A DNA stretch of 64,000 bases from Dickeya chrysanthemi NCPPB 402 (GCF_000406105.1 NZ_CM001974.1:833532-897531), one strand, 5' to 3'; positions 21,148 to 32,654 are shown, numbered from the stretch's first letter. Numbers and translations are program-made. Notes: generated by a model from the letters alone, not told the origin.

Positions 21148-21243
21148 CTGTCCGTCACCGGTCAATTCGCTCTCAGAGAGCGGGTGACGGTGGCCGTCTT
21201 GAGCCTGCCGATTCAACGTTAACGGCCATCGGCAGGGCGGCTT

Positions 21244-21774
21244 TTATTTATTTTTGGCGCGTTCGAAAGAAGACAGGATCTCGGCTTTCGCCGCAGCGAC
21301 ATCAGCCCAGCCATCCACTTTGACCCACTTGCCTTTTTCCAGATCTTTGTAGTGCTCGAAGAAATGGCCGATCTGGGCGCGCAGCAGCTCCGGCAGGTCG
21401 TTCACGTCTTTAATGTGGTCGTACTCTTTGCTCAGCTTGGTGTGCGGCACCGCAACCACTTTGGCATCTTCGCCAGATTCGTCGGTCATTTTCAGTACGC
21501 CAACCGGACGGCAGCGGATCACGGAGCCCGGCTGCAGCGGGTACGGCGTCGGCACCAGCACGTCAACCGGGTCACCGTCCAGTGACAGTGTGTGGTTGAT
21601 GTAGCCGTAGTTGCACGGATAGAACATGGCGGTAGACATGAAACGGTCTACGAACAGGGCGCCGGTTTCTTTGTCCACTTCGTACTTGATCGGATCAGCG
21701 TTGGCCGGGATTTCGATCACTACATAGATATCTTCCGGCAGGTCTTTACCCGCCGGTACGCTATTCAAACTCAT
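21244..21774 (-). CDS. ppa: Inorganic pyrophosphatase
   Basis: The 176-residue family I enzyme hydrolyses pyrophosphate to drive biosynthetic reactions. The signature metal-binding motif [15 protein letters not shown] is present, and the protein is identical in length to E. coli Ppa. The ATG at 21774 matches the conserved [21 protein letters not shown] start and has GGAAACC upstream; a start seven codons earlier is not conserved. Confidence 0.98.
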   Translation of the reverse strand: MSLNSVPAGKDLPEDIYVVIEIPANADPIKYEVDKETGALFVDRFMSTAMFYPCNYGYINHTLSLDGDPVDVLVPTPYPLQPGSVIRCRPVGVLKMTDESGEDAKVVAVPHTKLSKEYDHIKDVNDLPELLRAQIGHFFEHYKDLEKGKWVKVDGWADVAAAKAEILSSFERAKNK

Positions 21775-22079
21775 GTCGGTTTCCTTCTTATTCAAACCAG
21801 AATGGAGTGGCGCTCATTATAGCCAACTGATGACGAAAGTCGTGGTTTTTTAGGCGTACCGTGGCCGCAGGCGACGGCAGATTCCCACACTCCTAATTAA
21901 TGGAAATTAAATAATTAATCTAATTGAAGATTCATTCGCGGCGTTCCGATAAGTGTGAGTCCTGAATCCTGTCACCCGGCGCAGCCAGCGACGTATCGGC
22001 ATGGTACGTCGTATCAGAGCAGCGCCAGCTTATTTATTGGTTGTTTTTTTATCATGTTGAATCACAAGGGAGAGTACGG
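21775..22079. other. Divergent intergenic region between ppa and a chemoreceptor gene
   Basis: This 305-bp gap holds an AT-rich stretch (21889-21935) and a sigma-28-like promoter (21925-21952) for the rightward chemoreceptor. I see no other gene; the ppa promoter should lie near 21800-21880 but no clear boxes were found. Confidence 0.5.
21925..21952 (+). promoter_or_regulatory. Sigma-28-like promoter of the second chemoreceptor gene
   Basis: TGAAGATT (six of eight to TAAAGTTT) is followed after 12 bp by TCCGATAA (seven of eight to GCCGATAA). The spacing is one base longer than the FliA optimum. It would give a leader of about 120 nt before the ATG at 22080. Confidence 0.6.
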
Positions 22080-23708
22080 ATGCTAAAGAGCATTACGGTC
22101 AAGCATGGCCTGTTGGCATTGGTCGGTATCATGCTGGTGCTGTTGGCGGCGGTGGTTGGCATCGGCACCAGCGCAATCAGCCAGGGGAACCGTTCACTGT
22201 TATCGATAGACAAAATTCAGGGGAAGGAACTGAGCGCGTTGTCGTCGAGTTATACCGCTACGTTACGTGCCCGAACGGCGGCGGCGCAAGCCGTCAGATT
22301 GCATGAGATCGGCTTGATCGACAAAGCCAAGGAAACGGCCGGGCGTGTCGAGAATTATGCCAGTGTATCGCGTCGGGAGATGGCGCGCTTTTTGGCGTAC
22401 GGCACCGTAACTAAACGCGGCGCTGAACTGGCCGAACATATCAAAGTCGCCTACGACGCCTATGACCGTCAGGGCATGACGCCGATGATCACCGCGCTAA
22501 GACAAGACAATCTGGATGAATATTATTCCCTGATGCAGGATACCCTGCCCGCGCTGAGCATCAATATGGATGCAACCATCGGCGATTTCCGCGATTTTGC
22601 GCTGGAAGTGGGAGAAACCCTGTTATTGCAGGCCGACGAGCTGGCTTATAGCCGACTATGGGTAATGGGGATGGCGTTTGTTGTGGCGTTACTGCTGGCC
22701 GGGCTGGCATGGTGGGGGATCCGACAGGTGATTCTGCGCCCGCTGGACGGCGCGGTGCGGCAGCTCGAAGTGATTGCACAGGGCGATCTGTCCTGCACGA
22801 TCGAAGAAGGCGGCAATAATGAAATCGGCCGACTGATCCGGGCGATGAAATCCATGCAACAATCCCTCGCTGTTGCAGTGGGACGAGTACGTGATGCCGG
22901 CGGCCAGATCGACGTCGGCACCCGTGAGCTGGCCTCCGGTAATAGCCATCTGGCAGAACGAACCGAAGAGTCGGCAGCCTCGCTGGAGCAGACCGCCGCC
23001 AGTATGGAGCAGTTGGCGTCTACCGTGAAGTTGAACGCCGACAGCGCCGATCAGGCATATCTGCTGACACAGCAGGTGTCTGATATCGCAAGTAAAGGCA
23101 GCGCAGCTGTCGAACAGATGTTGCGTAAAATGCAGATGATTTCCGCTACGGCGGCTCGAGTGGCGGATATTCTGGCAATGATCGACGGCATCGCTTTTCA
23201 GACCAATATTCTGGCGCTGAATGCGGCGGTAGAAGCCGCGCGCGCCGGAGAGCAAGGACGCGGCTTTGCCGTCGTAGCCGGTGAGGTGCGTAATCTGGCG
23301 CAGCGTAGCGCTCAGTCGGCCAGGGAAATCAAGGTGCTGATGCAGGATTCGCAAACCCAGGTCAACGAAGGTACGGATATTGCGCGTATTGCCGGGGAAA
23401 CCATGAGTGATGTGGCGTCGGCGGTATCACAGATGACGACGCTGATGCGTGAAATCTCGACCGCGACCCGTGAACAAAGCAACGGCATTGAGCAGGTCAA
23501 TCTGGCGGTATCGCAGATGGATTCTGTGGCGCAACAAAACGCCTCTCTGGTGGAGGAGTCGGCGGCAGCCACCCGATCGCTGGAAGAGCAGGCGCGCGAG
23601 CTGGCTGCCAGCGTGGCGCAATTCCGGCTTGAGCAACAGACGCTGACAGCGTTGGGGCGCTACCAGGTCCGGCCTGCAAGCATCGGCTCTCAAGGCGCAT
23701 ATAATTAA
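22080..23708 (+). CDS. Methyl-accepting chemotaxis protein, Tar/Tsr-like
   Basis: The 542-residue receptor has TM1 at about 10-30, a compact periplasmic domain of about 160 residues that is helical and of the four-helix bundle type, TM2 at about 193-213, HAMP to about 268, and a signalling domain with the conserved tip [20 protein letters not shown] (371-390). The C-terminus (SIGSQGAYN) lacks a CheR-binding pentapeptide. The start at 22080 has a GGGAGAG site and precedes a normal N-terminal anchor. The ligand cannot be deduced from sequence. Confidence 0.93.
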   Translation: MLKSITVKHGLLALVGIMLVLLAAVVGIGTSAISQGNRSLLSIDKIQGKELSALSSSYTATLRARTAAAQAVRLHEIGLIDKAKETAGRVENYASVSRREMARFLAYGTVTKRGAELAEHIKVAYDAYDRQGMTPMITALRQDNLDEYYSLMQDTLPALSINMDATIGDFRDFALEVGETLLLQADELAYSRLWVMGMAFVVALLLAGLAWWGIRQVILRPLDGAVRQLEVIAQGDLSCTIEEGGNNEIGRLIRAMKSMQQSLAVAVGRVRDAGGQIDVGTRELASGNSHLAERTEESAASLEQTAASMEQLASTVKLNADSADQAYLLTQQVSDIASKGSAAVEQMLRKMQMISATAARVADILAMIDGIAFQTNILALNAAVEAARAGEQGRGFAVVAGEVRNLAQRSAQSAREIKVLMQDSQTQVNEGTDIARIAGETMSDVASAVSQMTTLMREISTATREQSNGIEQVNLAVSQMDSVAQQNASLVEESAAATRSLEEQARELAASVAQFRLEQQTLTALGRYQVRPASIGSQGAYN

Positions 23709-23734
23709 GTCGAAATCAGTGAGAAAAGTGAGAA

Positions 23735-23764
23735 AACAGAAGCGGCCATCAGGCCGCTTCTGTT
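23735..23764. terminator. Bidirectional terminator between a chemoreceptor gene and plsY
   Basis: AACAGAAGCGGCC and GGCCGCTTCTGTT form a 13-bp perfect stem with loop ATCA, placed between convergent genes (26 bp after the receptor stop, 6 bp beyond the plsY stop). Confidence 0.82.
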
Positions 23765-23770
23765 ACATCG

Positions 23771-24412
23771 TCAGGAGGCATCCTGCTTGTCCGACGGGGT
23801 ATCCGCCGAATGGTGTTTACGACGCAGCTTTTTCCAGATTTTGCCTTCCTGACCACGCCACAGACGCTGAATATTATCGTGATGACGCATCAGGATAAGA
23901 CACGAGAGCATCGCTACCGGAAAGGTGAATTGCGGTTTGAACCACCAGACGTAAAACGGCGCGATCAGTGCGCTGACAATCGCCCCCAGCGATGAATAAC
24001 CGCTCAACAGCACGGTCAGCAGCCAGGTGCCGGTCATCAAGCCGGTCAGGTCCCAGCCGATGGGCGCGATAGCGCCAAATGCAGTCGCGACCCCTTTGCC
24101 GCCGCGAAAATGAAAAAATATCGGGTAGATATGCCCGAGACAAGCGGCGATGGCCGTCAGGCCGAGATACAGCGGAGAACTGCCCAGCGCGTAAGCACCC
24201 CACACCGGCAGCATTCCCTTGAGAATATCGAAAATCAATACGCCGACGGCGGCTGTTTTACCGCCGATGCGCAGCACGTTGGTGGCGCCGGGGTTGCCGG
24301 AACCGTGTTCGCGCGGATCGGGCAAGCCAGCGATACGGCAAATCAGGATCGCACTGGAGATCGAGCCACACAGATACGCGACGAGAATCATTCCAGGCGC
24401 GATAACACTCAT
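23771..24412 (-). CDS. plsY: Acyl-phosphate:glycerol-3-phosphate acyltransferase PlsY
   Basis: A 213-residue inner membrane enzyme that makes lysophosphatidic acid from acyl-phosphate and glycerol-3-phosphate. The family motifs are clear: [12 protein letters not shown] (about 37-48) and [10 protein letters not shown] (about 103-112), within a polytopic membrane protein. The tail is lysine/arginine-rich ([12 protein letters not shown]). The ATG at 24412 gives the normal N-terminus ([21 protein letters not shown]). It is divergent from folB with about 107 bp between start codons, as in E. coli. Confidence 0.95.
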   Translation of the reverse strand: MSVIAPGMILVAYLCGSISSAILICRIAGLPDPREHGSGNPGATNVLRIGGKTAAVGVLIFDILKGMLPVWGAYALGSSPLYLGLTAIAACLGHIYPIFFHFRGGKGVATAFGAIAPIGWDLTGLMTGTWLLTVLLSGYSSLGAIVSALIAPFYVWWFKPQFTFPVAMLSCLILMRHHDNIQRLWRGQEGKIWKKLRRKHHSADTPSDKQDAS

Positions 24413-24519
24413 AAACGGCTTCCGTTCAATAAAGGTCGTTTTAGGTTCAACATCTGTGGATAATACGCACTTTCGGCCGGAAGTGGTATCCGGCAGCGGC
24501 AAAAACAAGGGATGACGTG

Positions 24520-24882
24520 ATGGACATCGTGTTTATTGAACAGCTCAGTGTAATCACTACCATCGGTGTGTATGACTGGGAACAGACCATCCAGCAGAAA
24601 TTGGTGTTCGATATCGAAATGGCCTGGGATAACCGCCCGGCGGCGGCCAGCGATGACGTAACGGATTGCCTGAGCTATGCCGATGTCAGCGACGCGGTGA
24701 TTGAGCTGGTTGCCGGCGGCCGTTTTGCACTGGTTGAGCGGGTAGCGGAAGAGGTCGCCGCCAGGCTGATGCAACGCTTTAACATTCCCTGGCTGCGGCT
24801 GAAAGTCAGCAAACCCGGCGCGGTGGCGCAGGCGCGCAGCGTGGGAGTGATAATCGAGCGCGGCGTTCGCCCGTCGGTATGA
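24520..24882 (+). CDS. folB: Dihydroneopterin aldolase
   Basis: The 120-residue enzyme (E. coli 122) cleaves dihydroneopterin in folate biosynthesis. The conserved N-terminus [21 protein letters not shown], the tyrosine-containing [10 protein letters not shown] and the lysine in LKVSKPGAV are present. A GTG immediately before the ATG is an alternative start that adds one residue. Confidence 0.95.
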   Translation: MDIVFIEQLSVITTIGVYDWEQTIQQKLVFDIEMAWDNRPAAASDDVTDCLSYADVSDAVIELVAGGRFALVERVAEEVAARLMQRFNIPWLRLKVSKPGAVAQARSVGVIIERGVRPSV

Positions 24883-24997
24883 GTGGGCGGCGGTTATTAC
24901 GGCGTAAACACAGACCCTTCTTAAGGTAATCAAAAGATAATATCTCTATGTTAAGTTGTGCCTTTAACAAGGCATCATTCGATGTGCTTTATACGTT

Positions 24998-25027
24998 GCG
25001 GCTTGCGGGTAGCAAGGCCGCTTTTTT
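24998..25027 (+). terminator. Intrinsic terminator in the uppP leader
   Basis: GCGGCTTGC and GCAAGGCCGC pair with one bulged base and are followed by six U residues, ending only 27 bp before the uppP ATG. A smaller hairpin, TGCCTT-TAAC-AAGGCA (24959-24974), precedes it. It may end folB transcription, attenuate uppP, or mark the end of a short RNA; I cannot decide which. Confidence 0.65.
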
Positions 25028-25054
25028 ATGTGGCAGGTAGGGAGTTAACGGTCG

Positions 25055-25876
25055 ATGGCGGATCTGCATTCGTTGCTGGTGGCGTTCATTCTTGGGGTGG
25101 TTGAAGGGTTCACCGAATTTCTACCGGTGTCGTCCACCGGGCATATGATTATCGTCGGTCATTGGCTGGGGTTTGAGGGAGACACGGCCAAGACGTTTGA
25201 GGTCATTATTCAGTTAGGGTCGATTCTGGCGGTAGTTGTGGTGTTCTGGCGGCGGATGTTCGGACTGATTGGCATCCATTTCGGTCAGCCACCGCAGCAT
25301 GAAGGGCGCGGTAAAGGCCATCTGACGTTGGCGCACATTATTCTGGCGATGATCCCTGCCGTCGTGCTGGGGTTGGTGTTGCATGACACCATCAAATCGC
25401 TGTTCAATCCGGTCACCGTCACGTACGCGCTGGTGGCCGGCGGCCTGTTGTTGTTGTTGGCGGAGTGGTGCAAGCCGAAAAAACCGAAAGCGGAAGGGCT
25501 GGATGACATCAGTTATCTGCAGGCGTTCCTGATTGGCTGTTTTCAATGTCTGGCGCTGTGGCCGGGGTTCTCACGTTCCGGTGCCACCATTTCCGGCGGG
25601 ATGTTGGTCGGCGTTAACCGTTACGCCGCCTCCGAATTCTCCTTTATCCTGGCGGTGCCGATTATGCTGGGGGCGAGCGGGCTGGATTTGTATAAAAGCT
25701 GGCATTTCCTGTCGTTGTCTGACCTGCCGATGTTTGCCACCGGTTTTGTGACCGCGTTTGTCGTGGCGATGATTGCGATCAAAACCTTCCTGCACTTGAT
25801 CAAGCGCGTTTCGTTCGTGCCCTTCGCTATTTACCGTTTTATCGTAGCCGCCGTCGTGTGGCTGGTGTTGATGTAA
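25055..25876 (+). CDS. uppP: Undecaprenyl-diphosphatase UppP (BacA)
   Basis: A 273-residue polytopic inner membrane protein that dephosphorylates undecaprenyl pyrophosphate to recycle the lipid carrier of peptidoglycan synthesis. Both family motifs are seen: [15 protein letters not shown] (about 17-31) and [12 protein letters not shown] (about 170-181). Its length is the same as E. coli BacA. The start is supported by GGGAG upstream. A terminator-like structure lies just upstream. Confidence 0.96.
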   Translation: MADLHSLLVAFILGVVEGFTEFLPVSSTGHMIIVGHWLGFEGDTAKTFEVIIQLGSILAVVVVFWRRMFGLIGIHFGQPPQHEGRGKGHLTLAHIILAMIPAVVLGLVLHDTIKSLFNPVTVTYALVAGGLLLLLAEWCKPKKPKAEGLDDISYLQAFLIGCFQCLALWPGFSRSGATISGGMLVGVNRYAASEFSFILAVPIMLGASGLDLYKSWHFLSLSDLPMFATGFVTAFVVAMIAIKTFLHLIKRVSFVPFAIYRFIVAAVVWLVLM

Positions 25877-25881
25877 TCCGC

Positions 25882-25907
25882 CGGGATGCGTCGAACGATG
25901 CATCCCG
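25882..25907. terminator. Hairpin between uppP and cca
   Basis: CGGGATGC and GCATCCCG form an 8-bp stem with a 10-base loop between the convergent genes. A further GCATCCC follows at 25916. There is no U-run, so termination is uncertain. Confidence 0.4.
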
Positions 25908-25935
25908 ACGATGAGGCATCCCAACGATAATGACG

Positions 25936-27183
25936 TCATGAGCATGGCCCGGCGGCTTCGGATCGCCGGGTTTTCCACTCGTCCAACGCGACATGTCGGC
26001 GGCGCTGCAACTCTTCCCTGATCGCGGCGTGCCGGAATCCGGCTGCCACTACTTCAGCGCTGGTTATCCGGCTGACGACGGCAAAGGCTTCGCGCAGATA
26101 GTCTCCTTGTGGATAGGGTTGTTGCTCCAGCCCGGCTCGTCCACGCGCATCGGCTTCGCTGGCAAGGATCAATTGCTCCAGCCGCTGGGGTTTGCGCCAG
26201 ACGTCAATGGCATCAAACAGTTTAAGCAGGGTTTTCGCTTGCAGCATCTGCACGGTGTGGATCAGGTCATGGTATTCAGCGACCAGACAGGCCAGGTCGC
26301 GCAAGGCATTCGGTACGCGCAAGCGTTGGCATAATGCTTCCACCAGCGGCACGCCTGCGGCGCCGTGACCGTGATGACGCGGCCACAGTTCCGGTGGCGT
26401 TAGCCCTTTACCGAGATCATGGCACAGCGTCGCGAAGCGGACGTCGAGCGCCGGGCTGAGGCGGGCGGCCATCGCCAGGCTCATCATGGTATGGATGCCG
26501 GTGTCGATTTCCGGGTGCCAGGTGGCGGGAGCCGGTACGCCGTAAAGCCGATCGACCTCAGGGAACAGGATAGCCAGCGCACCGCAATCACGCAGCACCT
26601 GAAAGTAGACCTGGGGATTTTGCGTGTCGAGGGCTTTTTCCGTCTCTTTCCAGACACGCTCCGGCGTCAGGAAATCCAGCTCACCGTCGCGGGTCATGGT
26701 TTGCATCAGATGCAATGTTTCTTCGGCAATCTGAAAACCAAGGTGGGCGTAGCGGGCGGCGAAACGCGCAACTCGCAGCACACGCAACGGGTCTTCGCTG
26801 AACGCCTCTGAGACATGACGCAGCAGGCGGTTTTGTAAATCGTGCCGACCGCCGTACGGGTCTATCAACCGCCCATCTTCATCCTGGGCGATGGCATTGA
26901 TGGTCAGATCGCGTCGTTGTAGATCGTCTTCCAGTGTAATGTCCGGCGTGGCCCGGCAGGTAAATCCGGTGTAGCCGTTGCCGGACTTGCGTTCGGTACG
27001 AGCCAGCGCATATTCCTCTTTGGTCTGCGGATGCAGGAATACCGGGAAATCCCGCCCAACCTGCTGGTAACCTTGCTGCAACAGCATCTCCGGCGTAGCG
27101 CCGACCACGACCCAATCGCGTTCGGTAACCGGCCTGCCCAACAGACCATCACGCACTGCGCCCCCTACAAGGTAAATCTTCAA
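25936..27183 (-). CDS. cca: Multifunctional CCA tRNA nucleotidyltransferase
   Basis: A 415-residue enzyme (E. coli 412) that adds or repairs the 3'-CCA of tRNAs; the E. coli type also has phosphodiesterase and phosphatase activity from an HD domain. The nucleotidyltransferase motif [10 protein letters not shown] is at the very start, [10 protein letters not shown] follows, and the HD motif is LCHDLGKG. The best start is a TTG at 27183, giving (M)[11 protein letters not shown] exactly as in E. coli with GGGAG upstream; the frame remains open further upstream without conservation. It follows ygiM on the same strand after 133 bp. Confidence 0.94.
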   Translation of the reverse strand: MKIYLVGGAVRDGLLGRPVTERDWVVVGATPEMLLQQGYQQVGRDFPVFLHPQTKEEYALARTERKSGNGYTGFTCRATPDITLEDDLQRRDLTINAIAQDEDGRLIDPYGGRHDLQNRLLRHVSEAFSEDPLRVLRVARFAARYAHLGFQIAEETLHLMQTMTRDGELDFLTPERVWKETEKALDTQNPQVYFQVLRDCGALAILFPEVDRLYGVPAPATWHPEIDTGIHTMMSLAMAARLSPALDVRFATLCHDLGKGLTPPELWPRHHGHGAAGVPLVEALCQRLRVPNALRDLACLVAEYHDLIHTVQMLQAKTLLKLFDAIDVWRKPQRLEQLILASEADARGRAGLEQQPYPQGDYLREAFAVVSRITSAEVVAAGFRHAAIREELQRRRHVALDEWKTRRSEAAGPCS

Positions 27184-27316
27184 ACCCGGCTCCCGATAGT
27201 AGACTGTGTCGATAACGATAATTTCGTTTATTGTTGATGAACATCCTCGGGAACACAATCCTGAACGCTATCTTGAAGACCGCGGCATCCGTGTACGACC
27301 AGCCGGTATTCTGGGG

Positions 27317-27946
27317 TTACCCCATCCAGCGGTCGTTCTTTTTGCGTCGGGGCAGCAGGTGCGGCAGCAGCAATCCCAGTACCAGACCAGCGCCCGCTAC
27401 GCCGCCGCCGTACATAAACCACTGCATGATCAGCGCGCGCTGCTTGTCGTCCAGTTGCAGGTTGGCTACCTCCAGCTTTTTCTGTGCGACATCCAATTGG
27501 GTTTTCAGCGTTTGATTTTCTTGTTGTAACGCCGCGAGTGCACTGTCGTTGGCGGCAACTTTCTGGCGCAGATCGGTTGTGCGCCGATTCCATTCCTGAT
27601 CAACGCCGTTGAGTTTATCGGTCAGGGTCTTTACCTGATTTTCCAGTTCCGGCACACGGGTTTTCAGGCTGGGCGTGGGGCTGAGTTGATCGAGCGGGAT
27701 CCAACTGGTTCGGTCTTTATCATCACGAATTTGGGCATACCCGGCACTGTCGTTGACGCTGAGAAGTGTGACGGCTTCGCCGGCGTTCAGCGTGCCGGCG
27801 ATACGGTATTGATTGCCGGGCCCGCTGCGGGTGTAGGTGACAAGTTCATCGGAGATATAGCGTTTTTCTTCCGCATGCAGGCTCAGCGCAGCGGACAAGC
27901 CCAGTATGGCGACGAGAAAAAAAGATAATTTGTTCATCATATTCAA
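27317..27946 (-). CDS. ygiM: SH3-domain envelope protein YgiM
   Basis: A 209-residue protein of the TIGR04211 family. A signal peptide (to about LHAEE) is followed by a bacterial SH3 domain (RYISDELVTYTRSGPGNQYRIAGTLN..., about 28-92), a coiled coil at about 98-170 rich in Gln, Lys and Leu, a C-terminal TM segment (GGGVAGAGLVLGLLLPHLL) and a short basic tail (RRKKNDRWMG). E. coli YgiM has the same plan. The role is not well defined. An alternative ATG lies three codons downstream. Confidence 0.92.
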   Translation of the reverse strand: MNMMNKLSFFLVAILGLSAALSLHAEEKRYISDELVTYTRSGPGNQYRIAGTLNAGEAVTLLSVNDSAGYAQIRDDKDRTSWIPLDQLSPTPSLKTRVPELENQVKTLTDKLNGVDQEWNRRTTDLRQKVAANDSALAALQQENQTLKTQLDVAQKKLEVANLQLDDKQRALIMQWFMYGGGVAGAGLVLGLLLPHLLPRRKKNDRWMG

Positions 27947-28226
27947 TATATTAAGCTCGCAGGGGTTATGCAGTTAGCGGGCCCAGTCTGACGATGCCGT
28001 TGGCAAACCTGAATGGGAACAGTCTTAGAACCTATCCTGATGGGCACTGACTCAGGAGGCGTCATCCATGAGTTGTCGGTGGCAACCGGCTGCGAATGCA
28101 CAACAGTTGCACCGGCTTTGCGAGCGCCTTCGCAGGGTGTGCGAGCGCCATGCCGCAAAAGTGGCAACCTGCGATAAAATGTTATTTACTGGCGACATTT
28201 CAGCAATATTCGGGTAGTGCAAGACT

Positions 28227-29558
28227 ATGAGCGAAGAGATCGAATTAAAATTTATTATTCACCCTGATGCGACGGCCGCGCTCAGACAAGGGCTGAAAAA
28301 CTGGCAGAGCGATGTGGGGCATAGCAACCATCTGCACACCCGCCAACTGGTGAATAGTTATTACGAAACGGCGGATGGGTACTTGCGCCAGCATGACATT
28401 GGGCTACGTATTCGGGGTGAAAACGGCCGCTATGAAATGACGGTGAAAACCGCAGGAAAAGTGGTGGGCGGGCTGCACCAGCACCCGGAATACAACGTGG
28501 ATTTGCCGGGGCCGCAGTTAGATATTCGCCTGATGCCGTCGGAAATTTGGCCGGAAGATTGTGATGTGGCGGCGTTGGCTCAGGCGCTGTCGCCGCTGTT
28601 TAGTACTGATTTTCAGCGTGAGTCCTGGGTTGTGTCTTACCATCAGAGCTTGATCGAGATCGCGGTGGATCAGGGTAAGATCCATGCCGGCGAGCTTGTC
28701 GAGCCGCTGTGTGAGCTGGAGCTGGAACTGAAAAATGGCCGCACCGAGGATCTGCTGGCGTTCGCCAGTGAACTGGCCGACATCGGCGGTTTACGGCAAG
28801 GCGGCTTAAGTAAAGCCGCTCGCGGCTACCACCTGGCGAAAGGCAACCCGGAACGAGTCTGTCGCGAGCTGGGTTTCCTGCCCGTACAGCCGAAAATCAC
28901 CCTTGAGCAGGGTATTGCCGCCGGGCTGGAGCATGCATTCAGCCATTGGCAATATCATGAGGAACTCTGGGCTCGTGGCAATGCCGCCGCACGCCCGGCG
29001 TTGCTGGAGGCAGGCGCCATGATGCGGGAACTGCTGGTGCTGGCAGGCGGCGTGTTGCCCCGTAAAGTGACCGCAGAGTTTCGTGCGGCGCTGACCCACC
29101 TTGAAGAAGCGATAGAGCGTACGGAAACGGCGGATACGCTCTGCTATAGCGTCGATTACCTGAAGGGGAAACTGATTCTGACCTCGTGGTTGGTCAAACG
29201 AGGCTGGCGCGGCTATATGGACAACCGTGAGCTGATGCGGTTGCAAAGTTCCTGGAAACGCTTTGCCGACATCATGATGAGCCGAGGTTTGGCTGAACTC
29301 AAAGCGGTATTCAGTCATGCGTTGGATGCGCTGCATTACACCCAGCAATTACCGCGTTTGCAGCGAGGCGTGTATACCTTTTTGCTGCTGGGGGGAAGCT
29401 ATCCGCAAGAGGAGGCCGCGCGTTATCTGCAACAGTGGCGAGAACTGATGCAACTGATTGAGGCGCTGTCCATCGGCCAGGTAGTGCCTAATGCGCTGGA
29501 GACATGCCGCAAGCAGGCGCTCGCCCGGTCGCCGTTCTGGCTGCACAGCGGCCAGTAA
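28227..29558 (+). CDS. ygiF: Inorganic triphosphatase YgiF (CYTH-CHAD)
   Basis: A 443-residue protein (E. coli 433). The N-terminal CYTH domain (about 1-200) starts with the metal/phosphate motif EIELKF and has [19 protein letters not shown]; the C-terminal CHAD domain (about 220-430) is helical and rich in His and Arg, thought to bind polyphosphate. E. coli YgiF hydrolyses tripolyphosphate. glnE begins 100 bp after its stop, as in E. coli. Confidence 0.94.
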   Translation: MSEEIELKFIIHPDATAALRQGLKNWQSDVGHSNHLHTRQLVNSYYETADGYLRQHDIGLRIRGENGRYEMTVKTAGKVVGGLHQHPEYNVDLPGPQLDIRLMPSEIWPEDCDVAALAQALSPLFSTDFQRESWVVSYHQSLIEIAVDQGKIHAGELVEPLCELELELKNGRTEDLLAFASELADIGGLRQGGLSKAARGYHLAKGNPERVCRELGFLPVQPKITLEQGIAAGLEHAFSHWQYHEELWARGNAAARPALLEAGAMMRELLVLAGGVLPRKVTAEFRAALTHLEEAIERTETADTLCYSVDYLKGKLILTSWLVKRGWRGYMDNRELMRLQSSWKRFADIMMSRGLAELKAVFSHALDALHYTQQLPRLQRGVYTFLLLGGSYPQEEAARYLQQWRELMQLIEALSIGQVVPNALETCRKQALARSPFWLHSGQ

Positions 29559-29658
29559 GCCCGGAGCATCGCTCGTCGGGGACTGGCTGTCGATGGCGCC
29601 GCTCCCCGGTTCAACCCCATTGAAGCTGCCTGACAGGCAGCTGTGCAAGGATATCGCC

Positions 29659-32508
29659 ATGACCTGTCATTCCGCATCGTTATTTCCGCTCTCTGAAGCC
29701 CTTGCCGAACAGGCACGCCGGGAAAGGGAGCGCTTATTGAGCGCCGACCCAACGCCGACGGCCGATGACGCCGCCGCGGTACTGGCCTGCAGCGAATTTG
29801 TCAGCGAGTCGCTGATGCGTTACCCGGACTGGCGACAGGAGATAGCCCGGCAGCCGCCTTTGCCGGAAGAGTGGCGGCACTATGCGGATTGGTTATCGCA
29901 AGCGTTAAGCGGCGTCAGCGATGAGGCGGGGTTAATGAAAGCGCTGCGCCTGTTCCGACGCCGTATTCTGACACGTATTGCCTGGGGGCAATGGTTGCAG
30001 CGCAGTACCGCCGACGAAACCTTGCAACAGTTGAGCGTATTGGCAGAGGCGCTGATCGTCGCCGCTCGCCAGTGGTTGTATGACGCTTGCTGTCGCGAAT
30101 GGGGCACGCCGTGCAATGCCGCGGGCGAACCACAGCCGTTGCTGATTTTGGGAATGGGCAAACTGGGCGGCGGCGAGCTCAACTTTTCCTCGGATATCGA
30201 CCTGATTTTCGCCTATCCGGAAAACGGCCAGACCCGCGGCGGCCGTCGTGAACTGGATAACGCCCAGTTTTTCACCCGTCTCGGCCAGCGGCTGATCAAG
30301 GCATTGGATCAACCGACGGTCGACGGTTTTGTGTATCGGGTTGATATGCGGCTGCGGCCATTTGGCGACAGCGGCCCGCTGGTAATGAGTTTCGCCGCGC
30401 TGGAAGATTACTATCAGGAGCAGGGGCGCGACTGGGAACGTTATGCGATGGTGAAAGCCAGGCTGATGGGCGGGGATGACGATCATTACAGCCAGGAACT
30501 GATCCGTATGCTGCGACCGTTCGTGTTTCGTCGCTATATCGACTTTAGTGTGATCCAATCGCTGCGCAACATGAAGAGCATGATTGCCCGTGAAGTACGA
30601 CGACGCGACCTGCGCAACAATATTAAGTTGGGGGCGGGCGGCATCCGCGAAGTGGAATTTATTACCCAGGTATTCCAACTGATTCGCGGTGGCCGGGAGC
30701 CGGCGTTACAGGGGCGTTCTCTGTTGCCGACGTTGGAGCAGGTGGGAGAATTAGGGTTATTAACCCCGGTGCAGGCCACTCAGTTACGCGAGGCCTATCT
30801 GTTTTTGCGTCGTCTGGAGAACTTGCTGCAGTCGATTGCCGACGAGCAAACGCAAACCCTGCCGGAAGATTCGCTTAATCAGGCGCGATTGGCGTGGGGG
30901 ATGGGTTGTAACGACTGGCTGCAACTGAGTGAACGCTTACATCAGCAGATGCAGGCGGTTCGCGCGGTATTTCATGAATTGATTGGTGATGACGCGCCGG
31001 ACGGCAGTGAAACCCCGGAGCACAGCCATTACAGTAGCCTGTGGCAGGATGGACTTGAAAGCGCGGATTTGTTGGCGTTATCGCCGCAACTGACCACTGA
31101 TATCGGTGAGCGCTTACTGACTCGGGTTGCCGACTTTCGTGCTGATTTATCCCGTCGCACCATCGGGCCTCGCGGGCGTGACGTGCTCGATCAGTTAATG
31201 CCGACCTTGCTGGCGCAAGCCTGTGGTTATGCCAATGCCGATATTATCGTGGCGCGTTTGACGCCGCTGTTGCTGGGCATCGTGACCCGTACCACCTATC
31301 TGGAGTTGTTACTGGAGTCGCGTGCGGCGTTGACGCAGTTGATCCGACTGTGTGCCGTATCGCCGATGATTGCCAGCCAGTTGGCGCGTTACCCGCTGCT
31401 GCTGGATGAGCTGCTGGATCCCGCCAGTCTGTACCAACCCATCGCGCTGGAGGCTTACGCCGATGAACTGCGTCAATACCTGATGCGGGTGCCGACGGAC
31501 GATGAAGAGCAGCAACTGGAAGCATTGCGTCAGTTTAAACAGGCGCAGCATCTGCGTATTGCCGCCGCAGATATCGTCGGCGCGCTACCGGTGATGAAAG
31601 TGAGTGATCACTTAACCTATCTGGCGGAGGCCATTATCGCCGCGGTGGTGCAGCAGGCGTGGAACCAGATGGTGGTGCGTTACGGCCAGCCTGCTCATCT
31701 GCATGCCCAGTCCGGACGGGGATTCGCGGTCGTGGGATACGGCAAACTGGGCGGCTGGGAGCTGGGTTACAGCTCTGACCTTGATCTGGTGTTCCTGATT
31801 GATTGCCCGGATAACGTAATGACCGATGGCGAGCGGAGTATTGATGGCCGCCAGTTCTATTTGCGGCTGGCCCAGCGGGTGATGCACCTGTTCAGTACCC
31901 GTACTTCGTCCGGCATTTTGTACGAGGTCGATGCCCGTTTAAGGCCATCGGGTGCGGCGGGGATGCTGGTAAGCACTGTGGCGGCGTTTGAGGATTATCA
32001 GTGTAATGAAGCCTGGACCTGGGAGCATCAGGCACTGGTTCGTGCCCGGATTGTGTATGGCGAGCCTGCCATACAGCAGCAGTTCGAGCAGATCCGCCAG
32101 CGAATTTTATGCCGTGAGCGCGACGGCGACGCATTGCGCACCGAAGTGCGGGAAATGCGGGAAAAGATGCGTCGGCATCACGCCGGCAAGGACGAAGGGT
32201 TTGATATTAAAGCGGATGCCGGCGGTATCACCGATATCGAATTCATCACGCAATATCTGGTGCTGCGTTATTCCTCACAGGAGCCGCGATTAACGCGTTG
32301 GTCCGATAACGTGCGTATTCTGGAACTGCTGGCTCGTCACGGCGTGATGGACGAAGCCGAAGCCGATGCGTTGCGACTGGCCTACATCACCCTGCGCGAT
32401 GAAATTCACCACCTGGCGTTGCAGGAACTGCCCGGCCGGGTCGGACAGGATAGCTTCACCGCCGAGCGCCAACAGGTGCTACAGAGCTGGAAAACGTGGC
32501 TGGAGTGA
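29659..32508 (+). CDS. glnE: Bifunctional glutamine synthetase adenylyltransferase/deadenylase
   Basis: The 949-residue enzyme (E. coli 946) adenylylates and deadenylylates glutamine synthetase under control of PII. Two nucleotidyltransferase domains are evident: [20 protein letters not shown] (N-terminal half, deadenylylation) and [20 protein letters not shown] (C-terminal half, adenylylation). The ATG at 29659 is chosen for its AAGGAT site and length; the frame is open back into ygiF, but that part is a shadow. Confidence 0.96.
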   Translation: MTCHSASLFPLSEALAEQARRERERLLSADPTPTADDAAAVLACSEFVSESLMRYPDWRQEIARQPPLPEEWRHYADWLSQALSGVSDEAGLMKALRLFRRRILTRIAWGQWLQRSTADETLQQLSVLAEALIVAARQWLYDACCREWGTPCNAAGEPQPLLILGMGKLGGGELNFSSDIDLIFAYPENGQTRGGRRELDNAQFFTRLGQRLIKALDQPTVDGFVYRVDMRLRPFGDSGPLVMSFAALEDYYQEQGRDWERYAMVKARLMGGDDDHYSQELIRMLRPFVFRRYIDFSVIQSLRNMKSMIAREVRRRDLRNNIKLGAGGIREVEFITQVFQLIRGGREPALQGRSLLPTLEQVGELGLLTPVQATQLREAYLFLRRLENLLQSIADEQTQTLPEDSLNQARLAWGMGCNDWLQLSERLHQQMQAVRAVFHELIGDDAPDGSETPEHSHYSSLWQDGLESADLLALSPQLTTDIGERLLTRVADFRADLSRRTIGPRGRDVLDQLMPTLLAQACGYANADIIVARLTPLLLGIVTRTTYLELLLESRAALTQLIRLCAVSPMIASQLARYPLLLDELLDPASLYQPIALEAYADELRQYLMRVPTDDEEQQLEALRQFKQAQHLRIAAADIVGALPVMKVSDHLTYLAEAIIAAVVQQAWNQMVVRYGQPAHLHAQSGRGFAVVGYGKLGGWELGYSSDLDLVFLIDCPDNVMTDGERSIDGRQFYLRLAQRVMHLFSTRTSSGILYEVDARLRPSGAAGMLVSTVAAFEDYQCNEAWTWEHQALVRARIVYGEPAIQQQFEQIRQRILCRERDGDALRTEVREMREKMRRHHAGKDEGFDIKADAGGITDIEFITQYLVLRYSSQEPRLTRWSDNVRILELLARHGVMDEAEADALRLAYITLRDEIHHLALQELPGRVGQDSFTAERQQVLQSWKTWLE

Positions 32509-32569
32509 GGCGAACGGCGTCAAACGGCGTTGTGGCGCGCGAGGCTACCCGGTGAGTGTGGTCGTTGAG

Positions 32570-32618
32570 TGTGATGGTGTGGCATGTGATGGTGTGGTAG
32601 TTGAATGTGATAGTATAG
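32570..32618. repeat. Short imperfect repeats in front of hldE
   Basis: TGTGATGGTGTGG occurs at 32570-32582 and again at 32585-32597 (15-bp period), with a degenerate third copy TGTGATAGTATAG at 32606-32618. The surrounding sequence is GT-rich. The third copy contains TATAG, which may serve as part of a -10 box for hldE. Confidence 0.7.
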
Positions 32619-32654
32619 CGCGCGTTAAAAATGAATCTGTTTTGGAGCCAGGGA

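Noticed and set aside
28118..28149. TGCGAGCGCC occurring twice in front of ygiF
   Set aside because: Only 10 bp long, 20 bp apart, with no further symmetry; likely chance in GC-rich DNA.
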